Shown one piece after another: positions 47,871 through 58,650 of a stretch of 64,000 bases of DNA (positions are counted from its first letter, which is position 1; each line of letters begins with the position of its first letter). The notes under the pieces are model-generated. The model did no database searches. It worked only from the letters and a program-made list of their open reading frames with translations, and was not told where the DNA came from. The DNA is from Amoebidium appalachense (lineage: Eukaryota > Ichthyosporea): contig CAVNZM010000016.1 of the NCBI GenBank assembly GCA_963693365.1, forward strand, positions 6,572,001 to 6,636,000, given 5' to 3'. Both the position numbers and the translations under genes were made by a program.

Positions 47871-48413
47871 TGCACTCACGCACCCACGTATGCATGCAGA
47901 GACGTGCATACAGCCATAAATTATACGTTTCTTCTTGGACTTGCCTTTCGTAATATTTTTTTTTTTCTTTTCTTTTTTTTTTTTTTTTGTCGTTTCCGTT
48001 TTGATCTGGCAGTGCTCTAAGGTGCAAGAAGTATTCAATCCTCGAATCCCAGTGTCAGAATGCTGATTAGTTTTTTTTATCTTCGGTTTAAAATCACACG
48101 AGCTACAGTTGACAGCAGGGCTGCACGTGGGTTTCGAATTCGAACGTTGATACGTTGAAACTAGTTTCTTCGATTTTTTGGTTTTGCTTTTTATGCTTGA
48201 AGAGCAATTGTACTGTGGAAAAAAAAAAAACTGTTCCTTGTAAATTATAAAAACGTGTGGCAGGTACCACCACCCAATATATCATTGCATGTGCACGTGT
48301 AGGAAATTGTGTGCACGTGTGTTTTTAGCCGCGGCCTGCAGGTCGGGTAAATTAAGTGCATGCTCAGCTGCGCAGACCGATACATGATCCCCCACACACG
48401 TCATGCAAGCGCG

Positions 48414-48469
<56 letters not shown>

Positions 48470-49705
48470 GCGTGAACACAGAAAATAACATAATAAATCG
48501 TGGCATGCGGCCACGTGCACACAGACTCGGCACAGTGTAAGCAATACAAATACGCTGGGCCCCCCGGCCACACCGCTGCAGGGGGGGCACATGTGTATCT
48601 GACGGTGTACCGCATCCGCACGCACGCAATGGCATTTCGCACGCACACAAATGATATTGATGTGTGCACACACATGTACACGCCGTGTGTGCACGTGCAT
48701 GCGCAAATGTGACTCGTGATACACATGTGCACAGTCTGTACAGGTCCACGTGCAGATGTAAGTAAGGAAATGCAGACTGCTGCCAACCCGAGCCTATTGT
48801 TGATGTACATATGCATGTGCACGTGTGCACGTGTGCACGTGGTCTCCCACACACGCACACACAAAGCACAATAATCGAGGGCCCATACATATTCCAGGTG
48901 TGCATAATGGTCACTGTGCGGAAGCCGAACGATCATGGTGCGGCACACACACACATACACACACTCTACACACACACTAATATTAGCTGGCACACACCCA
49001 CACCCACACACGCACACACGTGTGCACATGTACACGCAATATATGAACACACACGCACGCACATACCCACACACGCACACACGCACACGCACACACACAC
49101 ATACATGCATGCACACACGGGATGGCTATTCAGTGGTCAACCTGGCACACCACCACCACGTGTACATACACGTGTGCACGCATCTTAGAACCAATGAAAA
49201 AATAAACAATCTTTGCGCAAAACGTGATAACCAATAGGCATGTCGAAGACCGGAGGAGCGCAAAATGTTTGTGTTGAAAGTTCGACACGTATGTACACGA
49301 CCCAGCACAGAACCCCAGAACTAAACCTGTCAGACAAGCATCGTCTTTATGAGCCTTCTTGACGTTGATCAGGGGTAGAATAGTTAGTTTTATGATCCAC
49401 TTTTTTAATGTGTAAGAAGGACTGTGGCAGCTCGATTTGTCGGCTCTGTCCTTCAAGTTGGGTTCTCAGCAGTAGTACGCGCCTGGCCCACAACGTTCAG
49501 GCTTCTCTTGCTTGGTTGCATGCATAACGAAAAAACGACTTGGCTTACACAAACTTAACATACATAATCACAAGTAACGCCTTTATTAAGGATAACTTCA
49601 ACAGCAACAACCCTTAAGAATAATCCTCGACACGTGCACACCTTGGAGTTGGCTCCTTCGGGTCAGCAACCAAGCGCCGTGAAAACTAGCGCAGTAGCTG
49701 TAGTT
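47591..49705. other. Intergenic region, CA-rich, no gene recognised
   Basis: Contains interrupted (CA)n and (CACG)n arrays (47835-47868, 48417-48462, 48945-49110), many CACGTG/GCACGTG-like purine-pyrimidine alternations, and unique AT-rich DNA before the F-box gene. Open frames here are mostly repeat translation. Any promoter of the F-box gene lies in the last few hundred bases. Confidence 0.6.
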
Positions 49706-50923
49706 ATGGGGCCCCCTTCCCCCCGCATACGCACTTTCAAACACCTAAACGACGACATTCTTACGCACATATTCTCTCTCCTTCCATTAAGAACTCGCTT
49801 GAGGTGCACGCTGGTTTGTCGGAGATGGTGCCGCTTTGCTCGTCTTGTTTCCACAAATGAGCTTGTGCAAGTTCCCAATAAGCCATTGAACATCACCAGG
49901 CTGGGGTTCAGTGTTTGGGGCAAAAACATCCGCTCTCTCCACATCACAACAAGCAACCTGATTCTAGGCGACACCAACTACATATACAACATTCTGGAAA
50001 GTTGCCCCGAACTCGAACGCCTCGTCATCGCACACACGCATCAATCCGACGTTTTCGAAGTCCTCCCTGTCCTCTCCTGCCCCAGCTTGACCAGTCTCGT
50101 TCTGGAAAGCAAATCAGCCTCCGTCGTGAATTCGTTCCTCGGTCTTGAGGCACTCGTCCAGCTAACCAACCTGAAACGACTTGAGTTCCCGAAATCCATC
50201 ACCATAACCGAAGAAGATGTAGAAACCATCGCCCTATGCACCTCGCTCGAGCAGTTGAAAGTGCGCACAGAGAGCTCAGTCAGCCTTGATCCCCTCTGGG
50301 AGTTGAGCAATTTAGGCTCTCTTGTATGCAACTCGCAAAGTCTTCCAGACGACATCTCTTGTTGGCCTCTAACCAGTTTGAGACTCGAAGATTCCCCTCA
50401 ACACATCGACTTTCTTCTCACCACTCCCCATCTTCGTTCCCTCACCATTGAGCATGCGTCATACATTACAAGTTTCGAAGACGTTGAACCACTCGGTGCG
50501 TGCAAATACCTTACCTTTGTCTTTCTGGGAGAACTTAAACGAGCAACCACACTCGAGCCGCTTTCCGAGTGCACGAAACTACGTCATCTTGAGCTACACG
50601 CAGCTTATAACCTCCTTGATATTTCCTTCCTTCGCTCGTGCAATCAACTCACCACCCTCAAGATCACAGACGCAAACAAATTGGCGGACCTCGGCCCTGT
50701 TGGTAACTGCACCCAGCTGGAGGTGTTCAACACCACATGCCATCGTTGCAAAAACGTGGGCTTGATGGTTGCGTGCAAAAAATTGTGCCGGTTCATGCTT
50801 GCGTATAGCGGTGTGGAGGAGGATATGGACTGGCTGAAGCGCCTTCCTAACATTACTGACCCGAAGTGCTGGTCCATGGGTCAGGAGCGCAAACGCTGGT
50901 ATGTTGAGGGATTTCCCTTGTGA
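49706..50923 (+). CDS. Intronless F-box / leucine-rich repeat protein
   Basis: A single open frame of 405 aa from ATG 49706 to TGA 50921-50923. The frame is open further upstream to 49634, but without an ATG. An F-box lies near residues 11-50 (FKHLNDDILTHIFSLLPLRT with LVCRRWCRFA). About ten irregular leucine-rich repeats follow, for example LTSLVLESKSAS, LTNLKRLEFPKS, LRSLTIEHASYIT, LRHLELHAAYNLLDISFL and LTTLKITDANKLADL. F-box/LRR proteins recruit substrates to SCF (SKP1-cullin-F-box) ubiquitin ligases; the target cannot be told. Unlike all its neighbours it has no intron and no homopolymer tract. AATAAA at 51190-51195 is a likely poly(A) signal. Confidence 0.85.
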   Translation: MGPPSPRIRTFKHLNDDILTHIFSLLPLRTRLRCTLVCRRWCRFARLVSTNELVQVPNKPLNITRLGFSVWGKNIRSLHITTSNLILGDTNYIYNILESCPELERLVIAHTHQSDVFEVLPVLSCPSLTSLVLESKSASVVNSFLGLEALVQLTNLKRLEFPKSITITEEDVETIALCTSLEQLKVRTESSVSLDPLWELSNLGSLVCNSQSLPDDISCWPLTSLRLEDSPQHIDFLLTTPHLRSLTIEHASYITSFEDVEPLGACKYLTFVFLGELKRATTLEPLSECTKLRHLELHAAYNLLDISFLRSCNQLTTLKITDANKLADLGPVGNCTQLEVFNTTCHRCKNVGLMVACKKLCRFMLAYSGVEEDMDWLKRLPNITDPKCWSMGQERKRWYVEGFPL

Positions 50924-52219
50924 AGTGATGTAGACATGGAATAGGGGTGCGTATCTGTGGTCAACTACTATGGCTATCAAATTGTGTACTGGGCTGTTGT
51001 TTCGTAATTAACGGTGTGTTGCTCCTTGGATTTGAACAGGTTCCTGTAACCATAGTATGCAAAGGAATGGGTAGGCGATTTTGCAAGATTCGGAGAATAT
51101 GGTGCAGTCCTCTTTCTTTCGAAGGTGTTTGGTAACTTCAAGGCCGTCTCTTCGGTTGGAGACTTCTTGATTTGAGTGTATATAAAGTAAATAAAAATGT
51201 CACCTCTGTGTCTTCAAGTTTTTTCTCTCCCCTCATGACCGCAAAGCTTGCCATCGGCCGGTTGTGCACACGTTCAACACAAACGTTTGAAAGCTGATTG
51301 TCACACGGAGAACATAATGCAGAACCGTTACAACAACGTTAAAAAAAATGAGCCAAAAGCATGCACAGCATGGCTGTACGTTCCAAAACCTTTCCCGCTC
51401 GTGCCTTCTTCCATGTGTATATCGCCAGACTTTTTGTGTGCATGCTTGTGGCACGCATGGGATGGACACAACCGCCTCCACACACGTACACTTGTGTGTA
51501 CATGCGGTGCTAACAGAAAACTTGTTGGGTGCCAATCCGAGGGCCGCCTCAAGTGTGCTATTTACGAGGCCTTGGGCAACACGCATGTTTATTGTTTTTT
51601 CTGCGGAAAACTCATCATGTATGTCAGAAGTTCAAACACTAAAACGAAGCTTCATCTCAGTACTATATTAGTTCTACAACAAAAAGCCGCTCCTCTCATA
51701 CATGTACAGGCGAACTTTCGTGCCAACATGAGCCAGCATGATGCCATGACGGAGTGAGCCACCATAATGAGAGCATGATATCAGAGAGGCTCGCGCATCT
51801 ATCTTCCTGTTTTAACGCTTTAATATAAGTTTTTTCAATTCTAATGCATCAATGATATGTTTGAAATATATTTATATTTCGCCGTTTTTTGCTCACATGT
51901 CTCAGCTGACGCCAACAGACGCCGACAAAGTTCACGTTTTGGCTCGAGCAGAGCTGCAGACGTTAACAGACTTCGAATGATAACGTTTTCTCCGCTCTGG
52001 TTTTATTCGCATGTTTCTCGAAACTTTTGTAACTAGTTTGTAGGGGTACGAGTCGTAAACTGGTTATATCAAGCCCATGCTGTGGCCCCATTCTGTGCGA
52101 TAGGAATACAGATTGAGTCGTTGCTTTAGACACAACTTGAATCGTGTAGGTCCTTTCAGTTGCTCAACATTCGAAGGTGTTACCAGCTGGGTGGTGTTGC
52201 TTGTGTGACAGACTGAAGC
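50924..52219. other. 3' region of the F-box gene and spacer to the PRELI gene
   Basis: Mostly unique DNA. AATAAA at 51190-51195 probably ends the F-box transcript. A 169-codon open stretch ending at 51757 has no recognisable domain and is not called as a gene. The last part (51780-52219) is AT-rich and presumably holds the PRELI-gene promoter. Confidence 0.55.
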
Positions 52220-52715
52220 ATGAAGGTCTGGAAGACAGAGCACACGTTTACGTAAGTTTTTGGGTTGTGATGGCAGCATCGTGTGCGCATGTATAAAGGA
52301 ATGTTAGAGGACTTTGAAGCCGAGGGCTGGGAAAGAGCGGAGGCACAACGGGCGTGGGGTGGGGAGGTGGGGCTTTGAGAGGGCCCAGGGGAGGGGAGGC
52401 AAGGGGGGAAGAGGGGGGGGGGGGGGGGGGGGGGGCTTTCAAAGGGAGGTGTGTGTCTGTGGTTGTGGTGGGATGAAGGGGAGAGTTGAAGTGATAGGAA
52501 TAAATTAGTTGCCACAAATATGATTCGAGGAGAGAAAGATGTGTTTAAGGGAATTGTCTTTCTGTCTTTCTCAGGTAGAAACAGGAGTAAGGAAGCTCTT
52601 CTCTTTTCTTACTCCCGTTTCTATCACGGTGATGCTAGAGTCCCAGGAATCCCAAGAAGCACATGTGTAGGACTCAGTGGCAAAAGGGTGGTGGTGGTGG
52701 TGGTGGTCGGTTGGG

Positions 52716-52758
<43 letters not shown>

Positions 52759-52973
52759 ATTTATTTTATTTTATTTATTTATTTGGGGGGTGGGGGGGGG
52801 GGGGGGGGGGGGATGGAGTATATTGTTTATGTATTTATTTCTTTATTTTATTTTATTTATTTTTTTGGGGGGGGTGTGTGTGTGGGGGGGGGGGGGGGGG
52901 GGGGGGGGGGAGGGGGAGGAAAAAAGAAGGGGTCTATACGGTCGGAGACGGGCCGTGCAGGCAGGAGGTTGTG

Positions 52974-53005
<32 letters not shown>

Positions 53006-53233
53006 AAAAAAAAAAAAAACACCCACCCGCCCCGCCCGCCCACCCCATCCCACCTGCCCCTCCCTTTCACCTCCTCCTTCCCCCCCCCCTCCCCCCCCCC
53101 CCCCCTCCCCTCTCCCCCCCCCCCCCCCCCCCCCCCCTCCCCTCTCCCCCCCCCCCCCCCCCCTACATACACACACCCAGGCACTCACAACGGTGCGTGT
53201 GCACACACAAGCTGCACCCCACTTCCCCTCCCC

Positions 53234-53264
<31 letters not shown>

Positions 53265-53466
53265 ACACACCCACCACCACCACCACCACCGCCGCCGCCA
53301 CCACCGCTAACCCCACCTCACCCCACCCCTACCCTCAAGATACACACGCACGTATTCCAAGATACACCCACATCTACAAGCATAAATCATAAATTGTCCG
53401 CAACCACCTACGCGCCCATTTACTGACTCCCCTTCCCCCCTCCCCCCTCCTCGTCCACCCACCCAG

Positions 53467-53503
<37 letters not shown>

Positions 53504-54797
53504 CATTCACACACACACATACACACACGCACACACACACGCACACGTACACGTACACACGTCCATGCAGCCACTCGTGGGCAGACGTGACCACTGCGTT
53601 CTGGCTCAAGTATCCAAACCCGCACAGCCCACACGTGCTTGCCGTTGACGTCATACAACGATATGTGGACCCGTCCACCCTCACACTGCACACAGTGCGG
53701 CTGCTGAAAAAGACAAACGCAAAGCCAAAACTGGCTGAAAAGGTATGCTGTTTCCCCCCTTTTTTTCCTGTAAAAAAGGGATGCAGAACGATGTTTTGTA
53801 CGGATATAAATGTGCGTGTGCATGTGCGTGTGCGTGTATGCGTGTATGTGGGTGGGTGTGGGTGTTTTTTTTTTTGTTTTTTTTTGTTTTTTCTTTTTTC
53901 TTTTTTGTTTTTTTTTTGGGGGGGGGGGGGGGTCTGTCTGTGACATAGTCTTTTTCAGGCTGTGTGTTTCTTGTGATGTGTGCCTTTGTGTGAAATAGAG
54001 AGTCCCCCCCCCCCCCCCCCAAAAAAAAAAAAAAAAAAAAAAAAACACGACCACGAGCCCCCCCCCCCCCCCCCCCCCCTCCCCTTCGCAAAAACCACCA
54101 CTAAAAAACACAACACAACCACCACCATACCCAGCCAAGCACGATGCTGCATGTTTCCAGGAGGTTTTCTGGTTTTTTGCTGGAGCCCAAAGAGAGAGAG
54201 AGAGAAAAGAGGGTAGAGAAGATGAAGTGTGAGGCGAGCCTCCGGGTAGAGAAATAAAGGGGAAAGATGGTTGGGGAAGAGGGGAGGGGGGAGGGGGGGG
54301 GGGGAGGAGGGGGGGGGGGGCAAATGGATAGAAGATCTGCTTGTGAACAGGCGGGAGAGGAAGGGAAAAGAAGAATGGGGGAAGGGGGGGGGGGTTGTGA
54401 GAGAAATGGCAAAGATTTTCTTACATCAAACTCGTGTCCTGTTTTGAAGCAAAACTCTTCATTTATCCCCCCCCCCCCCCCCCCCCCCCCTCTCCCTCTC
54501 TCTTTTCCCGTAAATTTTCCATCCTTCCACACCCCAGCCTAATCTCACCCATCCCCCCCCCCCCACCCATCCACCCACCCACCCACCCACCACTACACCA
54601 CCGCCTGCCTCTTACCCCTTGTTACCTGTTTCCAAATACGTGTTAGCGAAGGTAGTGAATGGGGAAGGAATGAATTGCTTGTACCTAGTTGGGCACTACT
54701 TGCGCACACACGTACATTGAATCATCAGCGCGCTCGTACATACACACGTTACAACTGCCTACACACACGCGCGCGCACGCACGCACGCACGCGCGCG

Positions 54798-54851
<54 letters not shown>

Positions 54852-55850
54852 AATACACCTACACGTACGCTGACACGTACACTAACAACGTGCACATAGG
54901 CCTTTACACATACACAGGCATATACTGACACATATACCGACATGTACACTTACACGCACACGTGCTCGTGCAGCTGTTCAAGGGCAAGGATGGGTACGTG
55001 CTTGAAGAGAGCACAGTGGATGTACGTGAGGGGGTGATGAAGACAGTCACAGTCAATCTGAGCTACAACAGAGTGCTGAGGGTCGAGGAGCACTGCATGT
55101 ACACGAGTGTAGATGGACAGTACGTGCCTGTGTGTGTGTGTGTGCATGGAAAACTGGAGACACGTAGACACATGTATGCCCGCATGCAGACACATTCACA
55201 CATGCATTCCGCACAAAAGCGTGTGTATGGAAGCCCGTGCGCTCAGGTGGGTTCGCATGCACAGGCAGACAGACAGACACGGGTACATACGCACGAGCAC
55301 ACTCACAGGCACAAAGATACACCTACACATATTCTTGTGGATGAACCCACGACACACGTGCACGCGCGTGCAAGTAGTGAATACACACTACATACTCTCC
55401 TGTCCACACATGCATGGCTATGTGTCATACCTGCACACAGGGAGAAATGGATATGCATGTGTGCACTACCCACCTGCGCTTACTGCATACTGGCTGATGT
55501 GCACACGAAATCTCGAAACCTTGTGTGTGCATATATGAGCCCCGACGATTGTAGCTAGTTGCTTGGTCATGTAAATGGGGAGGGATAGGGCGAAGGGGGG
55601 GAGGGGGAGGGCTGATGTGCACACGAAATCTCGAAACCTTATGTGTGCATATATGAGCCCCGACGATTGTAGCTAGATGCTTGGTCATGTAAATGGGGAG
55701 GGATAGGGGGGAGGGGGAGGGGGGGGGGGGGGGGGGGGGGGGGAGGATGTGTGGTCTTGCTCTTTTTCTCTCTTTGATTTGCCCCTTTCTCGTCTCCCCC
55801 CCCCCCCCCTCCCCCTCCCCCTCTCCCCGTCCCTTTTCACCTGCTGCCCC

Positions 55851-55881
<31 letters not shown>

Positions 55882-56398
55882 AAAAAAAAAAAAAAACACT
55901 ATTATAATGAATAAAAAGCTGCCCACTCTCGTCCGTTTGTACTTGCACTGCTTTCCCTTGTGCCTGTGAGCAAGATGACAGTTCTGTTTCTCGTGTTTGT
56001 GCATGTGGGCATGGGGATGGAACAGGCGCCCTGTGTCTCTATGCCCGTGTATACGTGTGTGTCTGCACGTGATTTTTCTTATCTGTCACGTGCCATGGTC
56101 TTCTAACGATCTGATTGGACCAGCACGCACCTGACCACCGAGGTGCGCCTCGTTAGTCCCATGTGGGGGTGGGCGAAGGCGGTGGAGACGGTGGCACTGG
56201 AGAGATTCAAGTCAAATGTGCAAAAGGCGGGTTTATCCCTATCTATCTCACTCACTCCTTCACTTACTCACTCTTATCATCTTGTCTTCCTCCCCTCTCC
56301 CTGTCAACCTACCTTCTCACTCCTTTCTCTTCCTTTGTCTCTCTAACTATCTTTCTACCCATCACCCCCGGGCGCCCCCCTCCCTCTCCCCCTTCCCA

Positions 56399-56435
<37 letters not shown>

Positions 56436-56981
56436 CCTTCCCCCCTTCCCTCTTCCTCTCCCCCTCGCTCCATTGACCATCCTTGCCTTTCTCCCTCCCT
56501 CTCATCCCGTCCCTTCCCCTTCTTTCTCTCCTCACCTCTATGCTCCCCTTCTCTCTCCCTCCTCCCCCCCTCCCCCGCTCCCCCCCCCCCCCCTCCCCTT
56601 TCTTTCTTCCTTTTATCCCCTGTTTGCCTCGCTCCCTCTCCCTCCCTTCCCTCCCTTCCCCGTTCCCCCCCCCCCCCCACTTCCCCTCACTTGCATTCTG
56701 CATCGTGTTTATGTGTTTGTTCTTGTGTACTTCGTACTTTTTGACGCATTCAAACCCCCCTTCCCCTCTCGCCTATCCGCACGTCTGCAGACCCGCCCCC
56801 CCTCCCCACACACACTCACACGCACACACACACACACACACACTGGCACATGTGGACCACTATCTGTATCTGTGCACATCGGGTTGGTATGTGTCTATGC
56901 CTGCGACTGAGTTACCCAAGGTATCGCCAGGTTATCATGCAATGTGGATTGTTTCTTCTTTTTTCGGCAGTGTACGTTCTG

Positions 56982-57018
<37 letters not shown>

Positions 57019-57031
57019 CCCGCGCCCCGGC

Positions 57032-57104
<73 letters not shown>

Positions 57105-57326
57105 TACCACCACCACACACCCACGTGTGCATGCACACACACACGTACATGCACATGCACATGCACACGCACACACAACATCCCCCCCCCCCCCCCCCCC
57201 CCCCCCCCGGCGCCCACACACACACACACACAGGCTCGCACTGCTCTCGAGTTTGTCCTTCACAATGTCGTTCTGAAGGACCGCAAGGGTGGAGATGCAG
57301 CGAAAAATGAACCACGCGATAACTGA
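52220..57326 (+). CDS. PRELID1: PRELI-domain protein (PRELID1/UPS1-like intermembrane-space lipid transfer)
   Basis: Five exons: 52220-52251, 53571-53742, 54974-55119, 56124-56226 and 57234-57326. Phases agree and give 181 aa. It starts [20 protein letters not shown], followed by [42 protein letters not shown] and [17 protein letters not shown], the hallmarks of a PRELI/MSF1 domain that fills nearly the whole protein. Family members pair with TRIAP1/Mdm35 and carry phosphatidic acid (PRELID1/UPS1) or phosphatidylserine between mitochondrial membranes. The N-terminus resembles the slowmo/PRELID3 branch, the body PRELID1, so the paralogue assignment is open. The intron after exon 4 appears to use a GC donor (AAG|GCGGGT): keeping VQK reproduces the family spacing. 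No additional C-terminal helical tail as in animal PRELID1. Confidence 0.92.
52719..53260. repeat. G-run, C-run, A-run clusters in PRELI-gene intron 1
   Basis: G runs (52720-52757 and others to 52915), (TTTA)n, then a C run passing directly into a 24-nt A run (52976-53019), then C runs and (CA)n to 53271. It is all intronic. The direct C-to-A juncture matches the tail of the dispersed element, but no element body was recognised next to it. Confidence 0.85.
55493..55710 (+). repeat. Tandem duplication, period 118 bp, in PRELI-gene intron 3
   Basis: GCTGATGTGCACACGAAATC recurs at 55493 and 55611. Both copies carry ATATATGAGCCCCGACGATT and CTTGGTCATGTAAATGGGGA, with only a few differences, and each ends in G-rich sequence. 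A recent local duplication whose border is a G run. Confidence 0.85.
56690..56766 (+). mobile_element. Dispersed retroposon-like element, short 3' fragment
   Basis: GCATTCTGCATCGTGTTTAT, TTGTGTACTTCGTACTTTTT and GACGCATTCAAACCCC are almost identical to the 3' end of the copy at 13961-14246. It lies in PRELI-gene intron 4 and is bounded upstream by C runs. Confidence 0.75.
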
Positions 57327-58109
57327 AAACCATTCATCTGGCTTGATTTTGGATGGGAATAGCCTTTTTTGGCAATCATGCTGTTTTTTTGGCTATATCA
57401 CTGCAACGAATAGCCCTTATTTGGATGACACGCTGCCTTTTTTTTTCGATATCACCGAATGCAATTCGAATGACTGCCTGAATGAAAACATGCTTACTAC
57501 TTGTATAACAGCTTTGTACGTTCACTTTTCTTCAATAGCTCGGAGGGATATTTTTCGAGTTTTGACAAGAAGGGTTGGAACACCAATTATGTTGGAACAA
57601 TCCCGCTTTTAACTTTTGTATGCTGTGCTTTTTCCCACCCTTCAATCTTGTTCTTTTTCGTCATGGTATTAGTTCTTTTTTTTTCTTCTTTTTTTTCTTT
57701 TGCCCTAGTTGATGAACGCTTGTAAATACGAGGTGAGTTTTCGATTCTTGCCATATTTATTGTATGGTGTTGAATGACACAACTGTTTCGTGGCACACAT
57801 TAAACAAGTTCTTGGATTCTGCGTGATTGCAATATATCACGGAGCGTAATATTATCCATCGTACCATGGCCACACACGTACACACACACACGCATGTGCG
57901 CGCATAGCACACTGTCAGGCACACACGCCCTACACAACACACAGTCATTGGTTAACACACACACGTATCCTATCTCTTTCCCTCTCTCTATCAGACTGAG
58001 TACTACACGCAAAACAGACACACACACACACACACACACGCACACGCGCACGCACACACACACACACACACACATAGACACACACACGCGCGCGCACGCA
58101 CGCACATGT
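57327..58109. other. 3' flank of the PRELI gene
   Basis: AT-rich unique sequence to about 57850, then (CA)n-rich DNA (58018-58108) in which the retrotransposon inserted. No coding exon recognised and no clear AATAAA in plus sense. Confidence 0.6.
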
Positions 58110-58114
58110 AGTAC
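58110..58114. repeat. Target-site duplication AGTAC, left copy
   Basis: AGTAC directly before the LTR tip TGTAAACA; the matching copy is at 61728-61732. Five bp is a common duplication length for Ty3/gypsy- and Ty1/copia-class integrases. Confidence 0.85.
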
Positions 58115-58595
58115 TGTAAACAGTTGGACTAGTTAGGATAAGGCAGAGTACAACTGAATCAAAATAAAGACAGAGAACGGGTAGAAAGGCACACGCGGCC
58201 AGGTTGCTTTTACTATGGGCCGACTCAGTCTGTCTCAAGACTTCACTGATGTGATCCCCGTACTGGGACGGCTTTGTTATATAGCCCCCAGGTTTCGGAT
58301 CAAGGCCCAGGATTGGTTCATCCGCGGCCAGCGCGGGTGGCAACATGCCATTCGTGATTCTGGTGCGGTCCGAGCCAGTCAGACCTTCGTCCTATTTATG
58401 CAAACCTCTTATTGGTTCACTTCGTTTATGTGGTATGAAGCGGAAGAACCATATATGGTTCAATTCTTAGGTCAGAGTGAGTCCTATTGGTGCGGACATA
58501 ATATTTATGTGATATTCATGACAAAGCACGAATCGTGTGCTAGTAGATCACATTCTTTAGTAAACATGTACAGTTCATGTGTACAGTTGTTTACA
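58115..58595 (-). repeat. 3' LTR (minus-strand sense)
   Basis: 481 bp, TG...CA ends with 8-bp inverted tips. It adjoins the polypurine tract in the minus-strand reading. It has one 4-bp insertion (near 58392) relative to the partner LTR. Confidence 0.9.
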
Positions 58596-58606
58596 CTCCC
58601 CCCCTT
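58596..58606 (-). other. Polypurine tract
   Basis: Reads AAGGGGGGGAG on the minus strand, ending exactly at the 3' LTR. This is the expected primer site for plus-strand DNA synthesis. Confidence 0.8.
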
Positions 58607-58612
58607 GTCGGG

Positions 58613-58650
58613 AGCCTGGTGGTGTCGTTAGACAAGCAAACCACCAGGCT
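58613..58650. other. Inverted repeat next to the polypurine tract
   Basis: AGCCTGGTGGT (58613-58623) and ACCACCAGGCT (58640-58650) form a perfect 11-bp stem with a 16-nt loop, 17 nt inside the LTR border. Function unknown; candidates are an RNA stem near the 3' end of the element's transcript or a relic of another insertion. Confidence 0.7.

Noticed and set aside
51248-51757. 169-codon open frame with some CxxC pairs
   Set aside because: No recognised domain, it lies past the poly(A) signal of the F-box gene, and composition is not clearly coding.
58596-58640. Primer-binding site for a plus-strand retrotransposon after the left LTR
   Set aside because: No tRNA-like TGG site there; the polypurine tract and tRNA-Arg site show that the element reads on the minus strand.
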